Assembly: GCF_000002595.2 (NCBI RefSeq)
Contig: NC_057019.1
Location: 5,130,880-5,194,879, forward strand
Origin: Chlamydomonas reinhardtii
Lineage: Eukaryota > Chlorophyta > Chlorophyceae > Chlamydomonadales > Chlamydomonadaceae
Length of the DNA: 64,000 nt
Direction of reading: 5' to 3'
This document shows, in pieces, positions 12,161 through 24,300 of this stretch (its first letter is position 1; each line of letters starts with the position of its first letter). The notes beneath the pieces are model-generated. The model saw only the letters and a program-made list of their open reading frames with translations, ran no database searches and had not been told where the DNA came from. The position numbers and the translations under genes are program-made.

Positions 12161-15100
12161 TCAAGACCACACGTCGCGGACGTACCGCCGCTCTCGTGTC
12201 AGGTTCTGTGGGATGGAATACAAACACGGGGGGCCAGGCGGAACACACAAGTGTCAGTCAGCATGCACGCCAGGCCCGCGCAGCACCCTTGCCGCGAAAG
12301 TGTTTGTCCAGTCGCGTAGCCAACACACAACCGATCGCAGCATACCTGTGCCGCCAACCTCGCTCCTCCGCGGACCCTCACACCCTCACCTTCCACGGCC
12401 ATTCCCCGCGCCCCCGCCCGCCCCCCCCCCCCAAATAAGGCTGCGAGACACACCTGTAGGAAGGCCGTTGCGTCGGCCTCGCTCAGGCCGCCGTGTGTGC
12501 CAGCCACAGCGATGAGTGCGGCGTGCACGTCCTTGGCCATGGCCGCGCCGTCGCCGCACACGTACAAGTAGCCGCCCGCCTGCAGCAGGCCCCACACCTT
12601 CTCGCCCTGCGCCTTGATCAGGTCCTGCGTCGGCACCACAGACCGTGACACAGGGTCGGCGATGGCGATGTCAAAGCCGCGGTGCAAGGTGAGTGTCCAC
12701 AATCGGAGGCGCGAGTGGTTGGCAAGCGGCGAGCTGCAGGCGACTGACGGATTTAGATTTATGCCCCACTTTGCCAGCCCCTGTGCCGTGACAAACGCAG
12801 CAGAATTGACGTCCGAGTCAACCAGCCCCTCTCGCCCATGCTGCCAGGCACCCTTGATCCACTCACCCCGCCCAGTCCGCCTCCCCCTTTCCCCGCCCCA
12901 CACAGCCCTCCCCTCCCCTCACTTCAAGGGTGAAGCCCCCCTCCTCCCCACCCCACATGCAATCCCACCGCGCCCTCCTCCCTCACCTGCACGTACACCT
13001 TGGTCTCCTGCGCCCTGCTGAAGGCCACGTGCAGCGCCGACAGTGTGCCCTCCGCCTTCATGAGCTCCAGCTCCTCCTTGAAGATGTAGTCCTCGTCCTC
13101 GCGCCGGCAGCCGAAGAACAGCACAGCCTCGCCCACTGACTCGGGCTGTACCGGAGGGAAGGAAAAGGAGGGGGAGACCGGGGTTGCGAGGTTAGAGCAG
13201 TGGGACCAAGGTGCAGCGGGCAACACAACAGGGGAAGGAGCGGGAGGGAGGGGGTGACCCAAATTCCAATACTAACCCGAGACCGAGGAGCTGCGGGAGG
13301 GGGGAAGTGAGACGTTGTGAGGTGGCAGCGCTCATACAAGGTGGTGGAGTTGGAGTTTGTGGAGTGGGGGCGGCGTGTACGGTATGCAGCACCACCGTGC
13401 TCGCACCGGCTCACCTTGTTCTCGCGGATTAGCGCGCGGCGCTCCTGCAGGAAGCCGCGGAACGGCGCCACACCCGTGCCGGGGCCCACCTGCGCGTAGA
13501 CAGACAATGGCGCACATGCGGTGGGGGGTCGGGATCAAGTGCCGCATGGCGTATACTTGGTTGCGCGGGGGTGGGGGGAGACCTGCCAGCGAACTGACAC
13601 GGGTTGCCCGCCACTGCCACGCTGCCACTGCCCCTACATCTGCCGTGCGCACATGGCCCGCACGCACCATGATGAGCGGGCTGGACAGGTCCGCGGGCGG
13701 CTTGAAGTCGGCGGAGCGGCGCAGGTAGATGGGCACCCACACGGGGTTGGCGGGGTTGCTGATGCCCTCCGTGGTCCAGGGCGAGGCCAGGCGGTCAAGC
13801 CAGGCCGACGCCACGCCCAGCCGCGTGCCGTACCTGCAGGCGTGTCAGTGCCGTACCGTGGACCGGCGTGGTTAGTCCGTTTGTGCGCGAGCGCCGTCAC
13901 AGCTCGGCAAGCACGAGTGCAACCACTCCAACTCCATTCCTGCGCGCACTTCCCAGATCTGACACAGCGGCCCGGTTCTACCGGTACGCCCACAGGCCGC
14001 CAAACTAAAAGCCTCCACTGCCCCCTCGCCTCTCTCTCGCTCCCACATGGCTCCAAAGCTCCCAGCGCCCGGCTCCCGCGCCTTCACCGCTCACCGCGTC
14101 TTGAAGCGCACTACGCTCAACGCCACGCTCAGCCGGTTGGGCCCCTTGGCGCTGTCGCGGCGGCTGCTGGTGATGCTGTACATGCGCGGCGCCAGCGGCG
14201 GCAGCGCGTCCAGCAGCGCATCCAGCGGCGGCGTGACGGAGGGGAAGCGCACCAACAGGTCCAGCAGCGAGGGCTGGTGCTCCGCAATCTCGTGCGCATA
14301 GGCGTCCTTGCCGCCCTTGGCGGACAGGAACAGCAGCGTGCGCTTTTCGGACGCGTCGTGCGCGTGCTCCGCCAGCAGCCGCAGCAGGCTCTTGCGCGCG
14401 GGGCTGGTCAGGTCCACGCAGTTAGCAAACGCGTAGCCTGTGGGGTTGAGGGTTGGGTTGGTGGAGGTTGGATGAGCCCGGATGCGGTGGTAAATTGTGT
14501 GACTACGTGCGCCCTTACTCGGACAAACAAAACTCATGCGAGCGCTGCCACCCGCTGGTGCCTCACCAATGCTGCACGGGCTGGGGATGTGCGTCGCGGG
14601 CCGGCCGGCGGGCGTGGCCGGCGCGGCCTCGCCCGCCTCTGACGCCGCGTCGCCAGCCTGCGAGGTGTCCTTTGGCGCGGAGATGTAAAACACGCGGTCT
14701 GCGTTGAGGTTGAGGCGCTTGCACAGGTTGGCGACCAGGTCTGGGTGGTTGGCGGGCAGCACACCGATGGCGTCGCCGGGGCTGTAGGCGATGTTGGAGC
14801 CGCGGATGGACAGCTCCAGGTGCAGCACCTTGCGGTCCGACCAGAACGCCGTCTCGTAGCTGCGGCAGGCAGCACGCAAGAGGGCGGGAGGGAGGAAGGG
14901 AGGGAAGGGGGAGGCTGTTGCATGTATGAGCAGGCGAACGCGAGAACAGGGGTGTAATCGATGCCAGAACCTGCAAGCAAAGGTCGAGGAAGCAACCCAG
15001 AGCCCGTCGCATGTGCAGGCACAAGCCACCAACGCCCGCTCGCCCGCGTGTGCGACCGCCCCACCCACCGGGCGTCGGAGATGTGCGCCCAGAAGGGCTG

Positions 15101-18100
15101 CTGCGGCGAGTACATGCCCCCTGGGTCCAGCTTGTGTCGCTCCTCGCGGCTGGGCCGCAGCATCTCCCGCGTCAGCACGCCGTCCGTGCGCTTCTCGTCC
15201 TTCTCCCACAGCAGCCGCAGCCGGCACGGCAGCAGCGCGGGCGCGCCCTTGGTGTCCACACCCACCGGCGCCAGGCCCAGAAGCAGGCCGTAGGCCTTCT
15301 CATCCTGTGAAATGTCAATGGGCAACAAAGAACCATGAAGATTGTTCAAGCGCACGGTTTAGGCGTGAGGCATGAGGCATCAAGTCCTGCAGACCAGTCA
15401 GCTCAAGACTGCATCTCTACAAGCCCTGCAGGAGTCGCTCCTTACTCCCGGGCTATCTCTCCCCACCCCACCGACCTACCCCGTGCCCCTACCCGCTACC
15501 GCTACCGCTATCGCTATCGCTACCGCTATCGCTACCGCTATCGCTACCGCTACCGCTACCGCTATCGCTATCGCTACCGGTACCGTTACCACTACCTACA
15601 CGCTCCACCATCACCTCCACCGCCGCCCCACCTTGCGCTTGACCACGTTCTCCTCGCGCTTGGGGAAGTTCACGTTGAGCGGCTTGGCCTGCAGCCGGGC
15701 CGGCTTCTCCAGCGAGCGCCGCCTGAGATGGAGGCGGCCATACGTTAGCGTAGGCAGTGAGGTACGAGGTTCCGCAAGGCGGTAGGGTACAGGGCACGTC
15801 TTCACTGCCACCCTGACTGTAGCCTAGCCCAACACCTGCCGCAACAACAAGAACGCGCCACCACCGCGCCAGCCCATCCTATCCTAACCCCCATAGCAAC
15901 CCCACACCCCCACCGCAGCCCCACCTTGCCGCCTCCGCCACCATGTGCGACTTGCTCTTGAGGTCCACGCTGCGCCGCCACGTGCCCGTCGTGCCCGTGG
16001 CCGTGCTGGAAGCCACGCTGCCGCGCGAGTCCGGCCGCCCGCCGCCGCCGCGCACCGAGCCGCGCGGCGTCAACAGCATGTCATCGCCGCCGTCCTCCGT
16101 CTCGCGCGGCGATAGCAGTGGGTCGTCGCCGTCCTCTGTCGCCGCCTCTGGCAGCACCTTTAAGCCGCTGGGCTTGCCCTCCTTGGCGCCGGCTTCGGCC
16201 GCGGCCTCCGGTTCGGGCTCCTCCTCAAACACGCGGCTCTCCTTAATGGTGGGCAGGCCGTGGTCGTGAGCGCCCGGCGCAGCGCCCGCTTCCATGACAG
16301 AGAGCAGGGAGGAGGGCAGCAGCGAGCCGCCATCATCCGACGTGGCAGTGCTTGACGGCCGCTCGGGGTGTTGCGCAGCGGCGGCCAGCGCCGCCGCCGA
16401 GGCCTCCGCCTCCGCGAGCTCCTCCGCGTCAGCAGCGGCGGAGACGGTGGCAGCGGTCGCTGCCTCCTCAGCTGTGGTGGCCTCCGCGCCGGCGCGGGTT
16501 GCGGCCTCGGCGGCGACCATGTCAGCCGCCTCCTTGGCTGCCTTCTCCGCCGCCGCCTTTTCTGCGGCCTCCTTCTCTGCGGCCTCCTTAGCCGCCTTCT
16601 CCGCCGCCTCCTGCTCCGCCGCCTCCTTCTCCGCCGCCTCCTTCTCTGCGGCCTCCTTAGCCGCCTTCTCCGCGGTCTCCTTTTCTGCGGCCTCCTTCTC
16701 TGCAGCGTCCTTGGCCGCTTGTTCAGCGGCCTCCTTTTCCGCAGCCTCCTTTGCCGCCTTCTCGGCGGCCTCAGCTGCCTCCTTTGCTGCTGTCTCCGCC
16801 GCCTCCTTCTCCGCCGCCTCTGTCGCAGCCTTCTCAGCCGGCTCCTTTGCCGCCTTCTCAGCCGCCTCCTTCTCCGCTGCCGCCTTGGCAGCGGCCTCCG
16901 CGGCCACAGCCGCAGCTGCAGCTGCCGCCGCAATTTCGCTCTCGGAGGGCCCGACCTTCACCGCAGCCGGCTTCACGGCAGCAGTGGCCGATGGTGCATC
17001 GATGCTGACCGCCGCCATAGCGTCCTGCAAATGTTGAGATGCCATGCCACAAGCTCGTTCAGGCAAACAAGCCAATCGACACACACGCCACTACTTGATT
17101 GTCACGTCGTTGCACTGTAAAACTCGACAGCCTGCAGGCCTGCAAGCCCGAAGCCCTTAGTCTTTGCAGCAATGCAGCCCTGCGCACGCAATTTACCTGG
17201 CCCGCCGCAGTGGCCGCCGCGATGGCGGCCCATATCCCTGCAGTCCACCGATCCACAACGCTCTCGATGCCGTCGACCTCGTCCGCCTCCGCGCACGGGT
17301 AGAACTCGGCCGCGCCCAGCTCCGCCAGCCGGCTCTTGATCGCCCGGGGGGCGCCCATGAAGCGTGTGTAGTTGGAGTCGCCCAGGCCCAGCAGCGTGTA
17401 CCGCACGCCAGCCAGCGGCGCGGGCTTGTCCTGCTTCTTGCGAAGCGCCACAAAGAAGTTTGTGGCGTTCTCCGGCGGGTCACCGTCGCCAGTGGAGGAG
17501 GCGATAACCACGAGCACGGGCGTGCGAGAGGGTGTGATGGCGGCGAATCCTAGCTCGTTGAGCGGCGCGCAGATGGCCTTGTAGCCCCTCTGAATGGCTT
17601 CCGCGGCCAGGTTGCGTGCGATCTCCTCGCCCGTACCCGTCTGGCTGGCGTAGGCAAAAGTGACGGGCGGCTTGGCGGGCTCTGCGGGAGGCTGTGCCGA
17701 CTTGGCGGCCGTGTTCTCCTGCTTCGCAGCCGCCTCAGGTGCGGCTGCCGCCGCGGCCACAGTCAGCGACTCGGCTGAGTCGGCGTTTGGCTGCCCGCTG
17801 CGCAACTTGGCGAGCACTGCCGCGCCGCCTGTCGCTGCGACTGGCACCGCCGCCTCTTCCACCTTCGGGACCGCGCTTTTTGCCGAGGTCTCTGGCACCA
17901 AGCTGCGACTGGGGGCGTCCACCAGCGCCGGGGCGGTCGCTGCGACCGCCGACGGCGTCCCTGGCGTCGTCGGCGTCTGCGGCCCTGGTGTGCTGGGTTT
18001 AGACGGCATCGCCGACGCGGCCGGCGTTCGGGACATACCCGTCATCATCTCCACGGATCTACGCGATGGCCCCGAAGGGCCCGCCGTGACGGCCACCGGG

Positions 18101-20943
18101 GGCTGCATGCAATTGAACGCGCCGGTTGCATAGGTTCATTGCAATGAAGCACAGAGATAACGGTGCACGTATAATCATGTCAGATGTGCAGGCTAAGTAT
18201 CTAAGCCCCGAGCCCGTCGTCGGGCCACTTCCGCCGGGCATCCAAACGTGCACGCCCCTTGCCCGCCGCACGTTTATACGCTTGTTGCAGCATAGCCAAT
18301 AGATAGACTCCTTCAACGAAGGGTCAATAGGGAACGCGGTGCTTGGTGTCGCCATTTTCCGTTCACATGAAGACACTGGAAATGCGCCGCGTCAAGGCCA
18401 TGCTAGTGCCTATAAACCTAAAATTCTTCCGTATCAGCTCATCGGCTAGTCATCGTATTCGGGAGCGCTGTAAAACTAGTCCGACTATTTGTTGCGGCCA
18501 CATTCCTGTCCGAGTTGTGCCCGGCTGCGCTACGTGGCTGGTCACAACGTTAAGTAGATTGGAAATCGACTATGTATGGCGGTGTCGAAGCGGTGCACAC
18601 CTCTCCCATCCGACACGCCATTCATCCCCCGTCCATTTCCTCCCTGTACCTAAAACACGCCCACGATGCCCGAACGTTCTCGCTCTCCTCACCTGGTCCG
18701 CTGCCTGGTCCTTTTGCGGCGCGATATCGGCATCCAGAGCGGTCCACAGCCCCTCGCTCCACGGATCCACAACGCTCTCGATGCCGTCGACCTCGTCCGC
18801 CTCCGCGCACGGGTAGAACTCGGCCGCACCCAGATCAAGCAGCCGGCCCTTGATGGCGCGGGATACATACATGAATCGCGTGTAGTTGGAGTCACCCAGA
18901 CCCAAAAGCGTAAACTTCACGCCGACAAGCGGCTTGCCCTCCTGCTTCTTGCGAAGCGCCACAAAGAAAGCGCCGCTGTTGTCCGGCGGATCGCCGTCGC
19001 CAGTGGAGGACGCCACAATCACCAGATACGGCGTGCGGCCGGACGTGAGCGCGGCGTAGCCAAGCTCCGTCAGGGACATGCACTGCGCCTTGTAGCCCTT
19101 CTCCACCGCCTCCGCCGCCAGGTTGCGCGCAATCTCCGCGCCGGTGCCGGTCTGGCTGGCAAAGGCGAAGGTAAGCGGCGGCTTGGTCCCCGCCGTGGCC
19201 GCTACCGCCGGCGGCGGCGGCGCTGCCCGCTGCTGCTTGAGCCTCGCTAGGATGGCGTTGCCTCCGGTAGCGGCGGCGGCGGCGGGTGCAGGGGCTGCAG
19301 CCGTGGCGGCATCCTGCTTGCCAGGCGGCGCCGCAGCGGTGGCCACATGCACCACGACCCCTGCTTCAGCCACTGCTGCAGCAGGAGCCGACGAAGCGGC
19401 GGCGGCGGTGGTCGACGGTTCGATAGCAGCCGTCGCTGCGCCCCCCTCCATCGGTGCGGCGCGCTGCTGACGCAGCCGTGCCAGGATGGCGTTGCCGCCT
19501 GTAGCGGCAGATGACGTAGCACCTGTACTGGGCGCTGGCACGCTGGCGGACGGGGCAGCCACCGACACAGCAGCCACGGGTGCGGCCGCTGGGGCGGCAG
19601 CGGCGACCTCAGCAGGCGGCTGTGCGCGAGGACACATGGGAGGAATGGACAACGTTGATGCGCACAGCACGTGTGGCAAGGATGACGCTAGCATGTCCTG
19701 AGCTGATTGCTTCATCAGCAGCGACGCAGGCATGGGCAGGACAAAGTGCCGAACACAGGTCGGAGGAACCATCATCGATGCCTATTCACAGGCATGCCCT
19801 TGGCCTTTGTATGCACCGAAATTCCAGACACAAAGTGCAAGCCGCACCTGCTGCTCAGCAGCCGCCGGCGTCTCAGCCGCCAGCGCGGTCCACAGCCCCT
19901 CGCTCCACGGGTCCACAACGCTCTCGATGCCGTCGACCTCGTCCGCCTCCGCGCACGGGTAGAACTCGGCCGCACCCAGATCAAGCAGCCGGCCCTTGAT
20001 GGCGCGGGATACATACATGAATCGCGTGTAGTTGGAGTCACCCAGACCCAAAAGCGTAAACTTCACGCCGACAAGCGGCTTGCCCTCCTGCTTCTTGCGA
20101 AGCGCCACAAAGAAAGCGCCGCTGTTGTCCGGCGGATCGCCGTCGCCAGTGGAGGACGCCACAATCACCAGATACGGCGTGCGGCCGGACGTGAGCGCGG
20201 CGTAGCCAAGCTCCGTCAGGGACATGCACTGCGCCTTGTAGCCCTTCTCCACCGCCTCCGCCGCCAGGTTGCGCGCAATCTCCGCGCCGGTGCCGGTCTG
20301 GCTGGCAAAGGCGAAGGTAAGCGGCGGCTTGGCCCCCGCCGTGGCCGCTACCGCCGGCGGCGGCGGCGCTGCCCGCTGCTGCTTGAGCCTCGCTAGGATG
20401 GCGTTGCCTCCGGTAGCGGCGGCGGCGGCGGGTGCCGCCGCCACCGCCCTTGCCGACGGAGGCGCTGCGTTGCCCGCGTTCATCGGCACCGCCTTTTGTG
20501 TCGTGCCAGCCAGCGTGCCATGGAATGCGAGGTACATGCAAAATTTCAGTAACTATAGGCGGCAGGGCGCAAAGTGGATGACGCAGGCAAAGGGCAGCTG
20601 TGCCCCACCTCCGCCCCAACGACAGCTGGCGGGCACGAATGGGCGCCGGACGCGGACGCAGGCCCGCCACGCCGCACACAACGCTGCGCCTACCTTGTCA
20701 TTGCTTTCCTTGGTTTCGGACTTCCTCGCCGCTTTGTCGCCTCCCTTTGGTGAGGTCTTCCGCTTTTGGGCGGACGCTGCGCGAGCATGAGCCGTCGGAG
20801 GTTGATGATCGGGTCCAAACAAGGATTTGGGGCGCATCTGCACTGTAATCTTCTGCGCACGTACCTGCCAGCAGAAAGGTCGCCAGAGGGGTCAGGAGCA
20901 GCAGCGCCCCAAAGCCCCCAGCGACCGCGACGCCTATTTTCAT
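12161..20943 (-). CDS. MTRR: Methionine synthase reductase-like diflavin reductase with three flavodoxin domains
   Basis: Fifteen exons read leftwards: 20943-20865, 20776-20694, 20492-19848, 19619-18693, 18102-17197, 17024-15925, 15722-15632, 15304-15069, 14859-14567, 14437-14095, 13833-13668, 13489-13415, 13145-12987, 12624-12454, 12205-12161. Total 5319 nt, 1772 residues, all phases consistent. Order: one N-terminal membrane segment (about 3-26), a Lys-rich stretch, flavodoxin domains at about 112-259, 418-565 and 724-870, an Ala/Glu/Lys helix (about 905-1075), then FAD and NADPH domains. Each flavodoxin has [15 protein letters not shown] and [13 protein letters not shown]. The reductase has [36 protein letters not shown] and a C-terminal RYVRDVWS. 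The D-E-V-x-G-I-E-S-V-V-D-x-W ending and the [18 protein letters not shown] block resemble MTRR, which reactivates cobalamin-dependent methionine synthase using NADPH. Ordinary MTRR is soluble with one flavodoxin. Least certain joins: the 88-nt intron 1 and exon 4 to exon 5. Confidence 0.8.
15494..15580. repeat. Hexanucleotide microsatellite (CTACCG/CTATCG)n in intron
   Basis: About fourteen copies of CTAYCG in tandem lie in the intron between exons 7 and 8 of the large reductase gene. Confidence 0.85.
16500..16960 (-). repeat. Coding repeat: Ala/Glu/Lys-rich helix ([12 protein letters not shown] type)
   Basis: Inside reductase exon 6. On the minus strand it encodes a long run of short imperfect units of the form [13 protein letters not shown]. 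This predicts a single alpha-helix or coiled-coil between the flavodoxin array and the FAD domain. Confidence 0.85.
18739..19289 (-). repeat. Near-identical 551-bp exon repeat, copy A (flavodoxin 2)
   Basis: It matches 19885-20435 with a constant offset of 1146. I found only two differences by eye, at 18765/19911 and 19187/20333. It encodes the linker helix plus a whole flavodoxin domain within exon 4 of the reductase. Confidence 0.92.
19885..20435 (-). repeat. Near-identical 551-bp exon repeat, copy B (flavodoxin 1)
   Basis: Partner of 18739-19289, lying in exon 3 of the same gene. One difference changes Thr to Ala (GTKPPL versus GAKPPL). Confidence 0.92.
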
Positions 20944-21310
20944 TCTCGTGACGCGAAGGCCTCGATAGCCACCGTTCAGTTAGATGATTCTAGAAGCTGC
21001 ATACGGTTGCAATTAGTTTTATAGCGATATCAATAGCTTCAGAGCAGCGAGCGGCCGTTCGTTGGTCTTCGTCGTGGCGAAAGCAAGTAACTGGCCATGT
21101 GAGTAAGAAGCGTGTCTTATGTTAGAGGAATTCGCTGCATATGAAGAGCGACTGTGCGAATTGGCTTGCACGGCGACAATTACAGCAATTGTTCTCCGCG
21201 GAACAGGCGCATCGCCCTGTGCCCTGTGATGCGAAGTATCAACATTACAATCAGCACAACTTTAGAGTTCCGCGCGTGCACCCTGGCCCACTAGAAGCTG
21301 AACCAGCGTC
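20944..21310. other. Divergent promoter region (reductase / helicase)
   Basis: A 367-bp gap between the leftward reductase start and the rightward helicase start. It is fairly AT-rich, without a clear TATA box or coding signal. Confidence 0.4.
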
Positions 21311-24300
21311 ATGGACAGCGAGGAAGGTGTCCAATTATTCGCGACTGCTAGGCCAAATAAGAAACAAAAGGTTGTAGATGTAGCGACACCTACCGACAAG
21401 GCCAACAAGCGCGCCGGGCCCGGTCCCGCTCGCGAGCCCATCGCCGCCGGCGCCGAGGGCGACAAGCGCGCGTCGGCGAAGCCCAGCAGGCAGCAGCAGC
21501 CAACAGGAGCAAATGGCGCGAGCGACGCTGGCGGCGAGGGCGAGGGCGCAGGCGCGGGGGCGGCGGAGCGCAGCGGCGGTGTGGCCTCGACGTCGGGGCA
21601 CACGGACCTGAGCGACGTGCCCACCGACTTCAAGGGCCTCGGCCTGTCGGAGTGGCTGTGCGGCGTGTGCAAGTCGCTGGGCATGAGCCAGCCCACGGAC
21701 GTGCAGCGCGGCTGCATCCCCGCTATTCTGAAGGGCCGGGATGTGATTGGGCTGGCGCAGACCGGCAGCGGCAAGACCGCCGCGTTCGCGCTGCCCATAC
21801 TCCAGGCCCTCGCGAAGGACCCCTACGGCGTGTTTGCACTGGTGCTGACACCCACGCGGTGAGGGAGTGCACAAGGCTGGGGACCAGGCAGGGGTGTGCG
21901 GGTGCTGGAAGCGGTTGGTGTGGGGACGTGTGGGGGTAGCACGCGGCGCCGCTGGGGTGACGGGAGCGGGTGTGTGTAGGGGTTTGGGGCCGCGCGCACG
22001 GAGCGGCGGGCAGGGCGGCAACCATGCAATGCAATGGTTTGCTTCCACGTTGTGCGGCTCAGCTGTTTGGCGGTGCTGCCTGTCCTGCCATTCCCGGCAC
22101 TGGAACTCAACATGAACTTTGCTACTGCCGCTGTTGCTGTTGCTGTTGCTGTTGCCGTTGACGCATCTCACGCAGAGAGCTGGCGGTGCAGATCTCGGAG
22201 CAGTTCCGGGCGCTAGGCGCGGGCATGCGACTCAAGGTGAGCCCTGGAGATGGAGATGGACGAATGCAGTGTGTGGAGCGTGTGTACCGGGGAGCGAGGG
22301 GCTGACCCAGAGGTAGATGTGTTGTGTAGGCCTCGGGAGCTGGGGTTGAGCAGCCGACGCTGGGAGTCCGACTGTTACTGCAGTGCTGCTGACTCGGTGT
22401 TTAGCCAGCGTGACGCTGCCTGGGTGCGACCTTATCGCGCCCTTGTGGCGCGTCGCGCGCATGCCTGCCTGGCCGATTCCCCAGTACCCTTCCTTTGGGT
22501 ATGGATGCAATGCGAATGACCTCTGCCGCGTCGCTGTAGCTGCTGGCGTCTGCTCACGGACCGCCTCACCATGTTGCGCCCCCCCTCCGCAGGAGCTGGT
22601 GGTGATTGGCGGCGTGGACATGCAGCAGCAGGCGCGGGAGCTGGCCAAGCGGCCGCACGTGGTGGTGGCCACGCCGGGCCGGCTGGCGGTGAGCCGGGCG
22701 GGCCTTGCGGGTGTAGTTCAGGATTGGGTCATGTCGGGTCGCGCAGCATGCTGAGGAGAGGGCTGTAGCTGCATGGGTGTGGTGAGACGCCGGTGGCGGC
22801 GCGCCCGGCGCGCGCGCGTGGGGTGGCGTTGGAAGTGGTGTGCATGTAACGCCACTGCACCTCTGCGCGAGTGAAGCCACCGCACCACCTGTCCCCGCTG
22901 CCGGCTGTCAGGGCCTGTTGGACGCGGACGCAGGTCTGGCTGCCGGCATGGCTCGCTGTCGCTTCCTGGTGCTGGACGAGGCGGACCGCGTGCTGGACTC
23001 CACCTTTGAGGACGACCTCAGGTGGGGCTGAAGGGGGCAGAGGAGGAGGAGGAGGAGGAGGAGGAGGAGGAGGAGGCGGAGGAGGAGGAGGAGGAGGAGG
23101 AGGAGGAGGAGGACGAGAAGGATGGGGATTTGAGAGGAGAGAGGGCTTGTTCTCACCAAGGAGAGCCACGAAGATGCAGGGGGAGGCGTGGCAGGGGCTG
23201 GAGTCTCAACGCCCATTCCAGACGACGCGTGACCAGGGCGGTGGGAAAGGAGACCATGTGGTGACCATTGGGCATCGAAGGGAAGCACTGGAAGAAACCC
23301 TGGCCTTACCTCCCTGAGGACTGACACCTGCTCCCTTCGCCACTCCCTCTTGCCCACCTGGGTGCAGGCGCATCCTGAAGGCGCTTCCTGCCGCCCGCCA
23401 GACGCTGTTGTTCAGCGCCACCATGACCAAGTCGCTCATCGCGCTGCAGCGGCAGTCGCTCGCGGACGCACACGTCTTCCAGGTGAAGACAAGTTTGAGG
23501 CGTGGCGGGCATTTGTCGGCGATATTGTAGTCGTGAACTTCTGGGTAAAAGGCATAGACCCGGAACCAGGGCGTAGGCTGCGTAGCGCTTTTCCGGGTGG
23601 CGTCACCAAGCGCAGCTGTAAGCCGGCCCTGACTGCTCCGCCCAAAACAATCGCACGCAGGCGTATGAGGGCCTCCGCACCGCCGACAAGCTGAAGGAGG
23701 AGTACCTGTTCCTGCCCGCCAAGGTGCGTGCGTGCGTGCGTGGGCGTGTGGGGGCCCGGGGCGCCGAGGGCTGCGTGCGCACACATCCAGTCGGGCCTGT
23801 GGGCCAGTCCCGTGTTGGCGTGTACACGGCCCTGTACAGATTCCTCTACACGCAAAACCCCGCATCATGCGCCCCGCTCACCGATGACCCCTGCGTCCCC
23901 CCCCCCATGTACGGCACCTCAGGTGAAGGAGGTGTACCTGCACCACCTGCTCACGGTGGTGCTGCCCGCGCGCAAGGTGCGCTCCGCCATCATCTTCGCC
24001 GGCACCTGCCGCGGCTGCCACCTGCTGTCGCTGCTGCTGGAGGAGCTGGGGCTGCCCGCAGTGGCGCTGCACTCGGGTGAGGGAGGAGAGGCGGGCTGGC
24101 GAGGGCGGGAGCATGGGAGGAAGAGGAGGAGGAGGAGCCGCAGGCTGGGCGGGTGGTTGAGCCTCAGATTGAGCGGGAGGTTTGGGTGGGAGGTTGAGCG
24201 AGAGGAGAGGCCTGGGCTGCTGGGGTCTTCGGGGAAGGAGCAGGAGATTGGACGTACGTTGGCCTCACCGCCGCCTCCCCCTCCTACCCCTGCGGTGTTG

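Noticed and set aside
16160-16933. Long Arg-rich frames overlapping the Ala/Glu/Lys repeat, on both strands
   Set aside because: They are shadows of the repeat in other frames. Only the minus-strand Ala/Glu/Lys frame joins neighbouring exons.
18102-18108. ATG 18108 as the start of a separate flavodoxin gene
   Set aside because: The same bases form an acceptor (CAG before 18102) that keeps phase with exon 4, and exon 4 itself has no suitable stop or start. One gene is simpler, though cDNA should confirm it.
20838-20864. A 22- to 27-nt intron after reductase exon 1
   Set aside because: Too short to be plausible. An acceptor ending at 20777 gives an 88-nt intron in the right phase.
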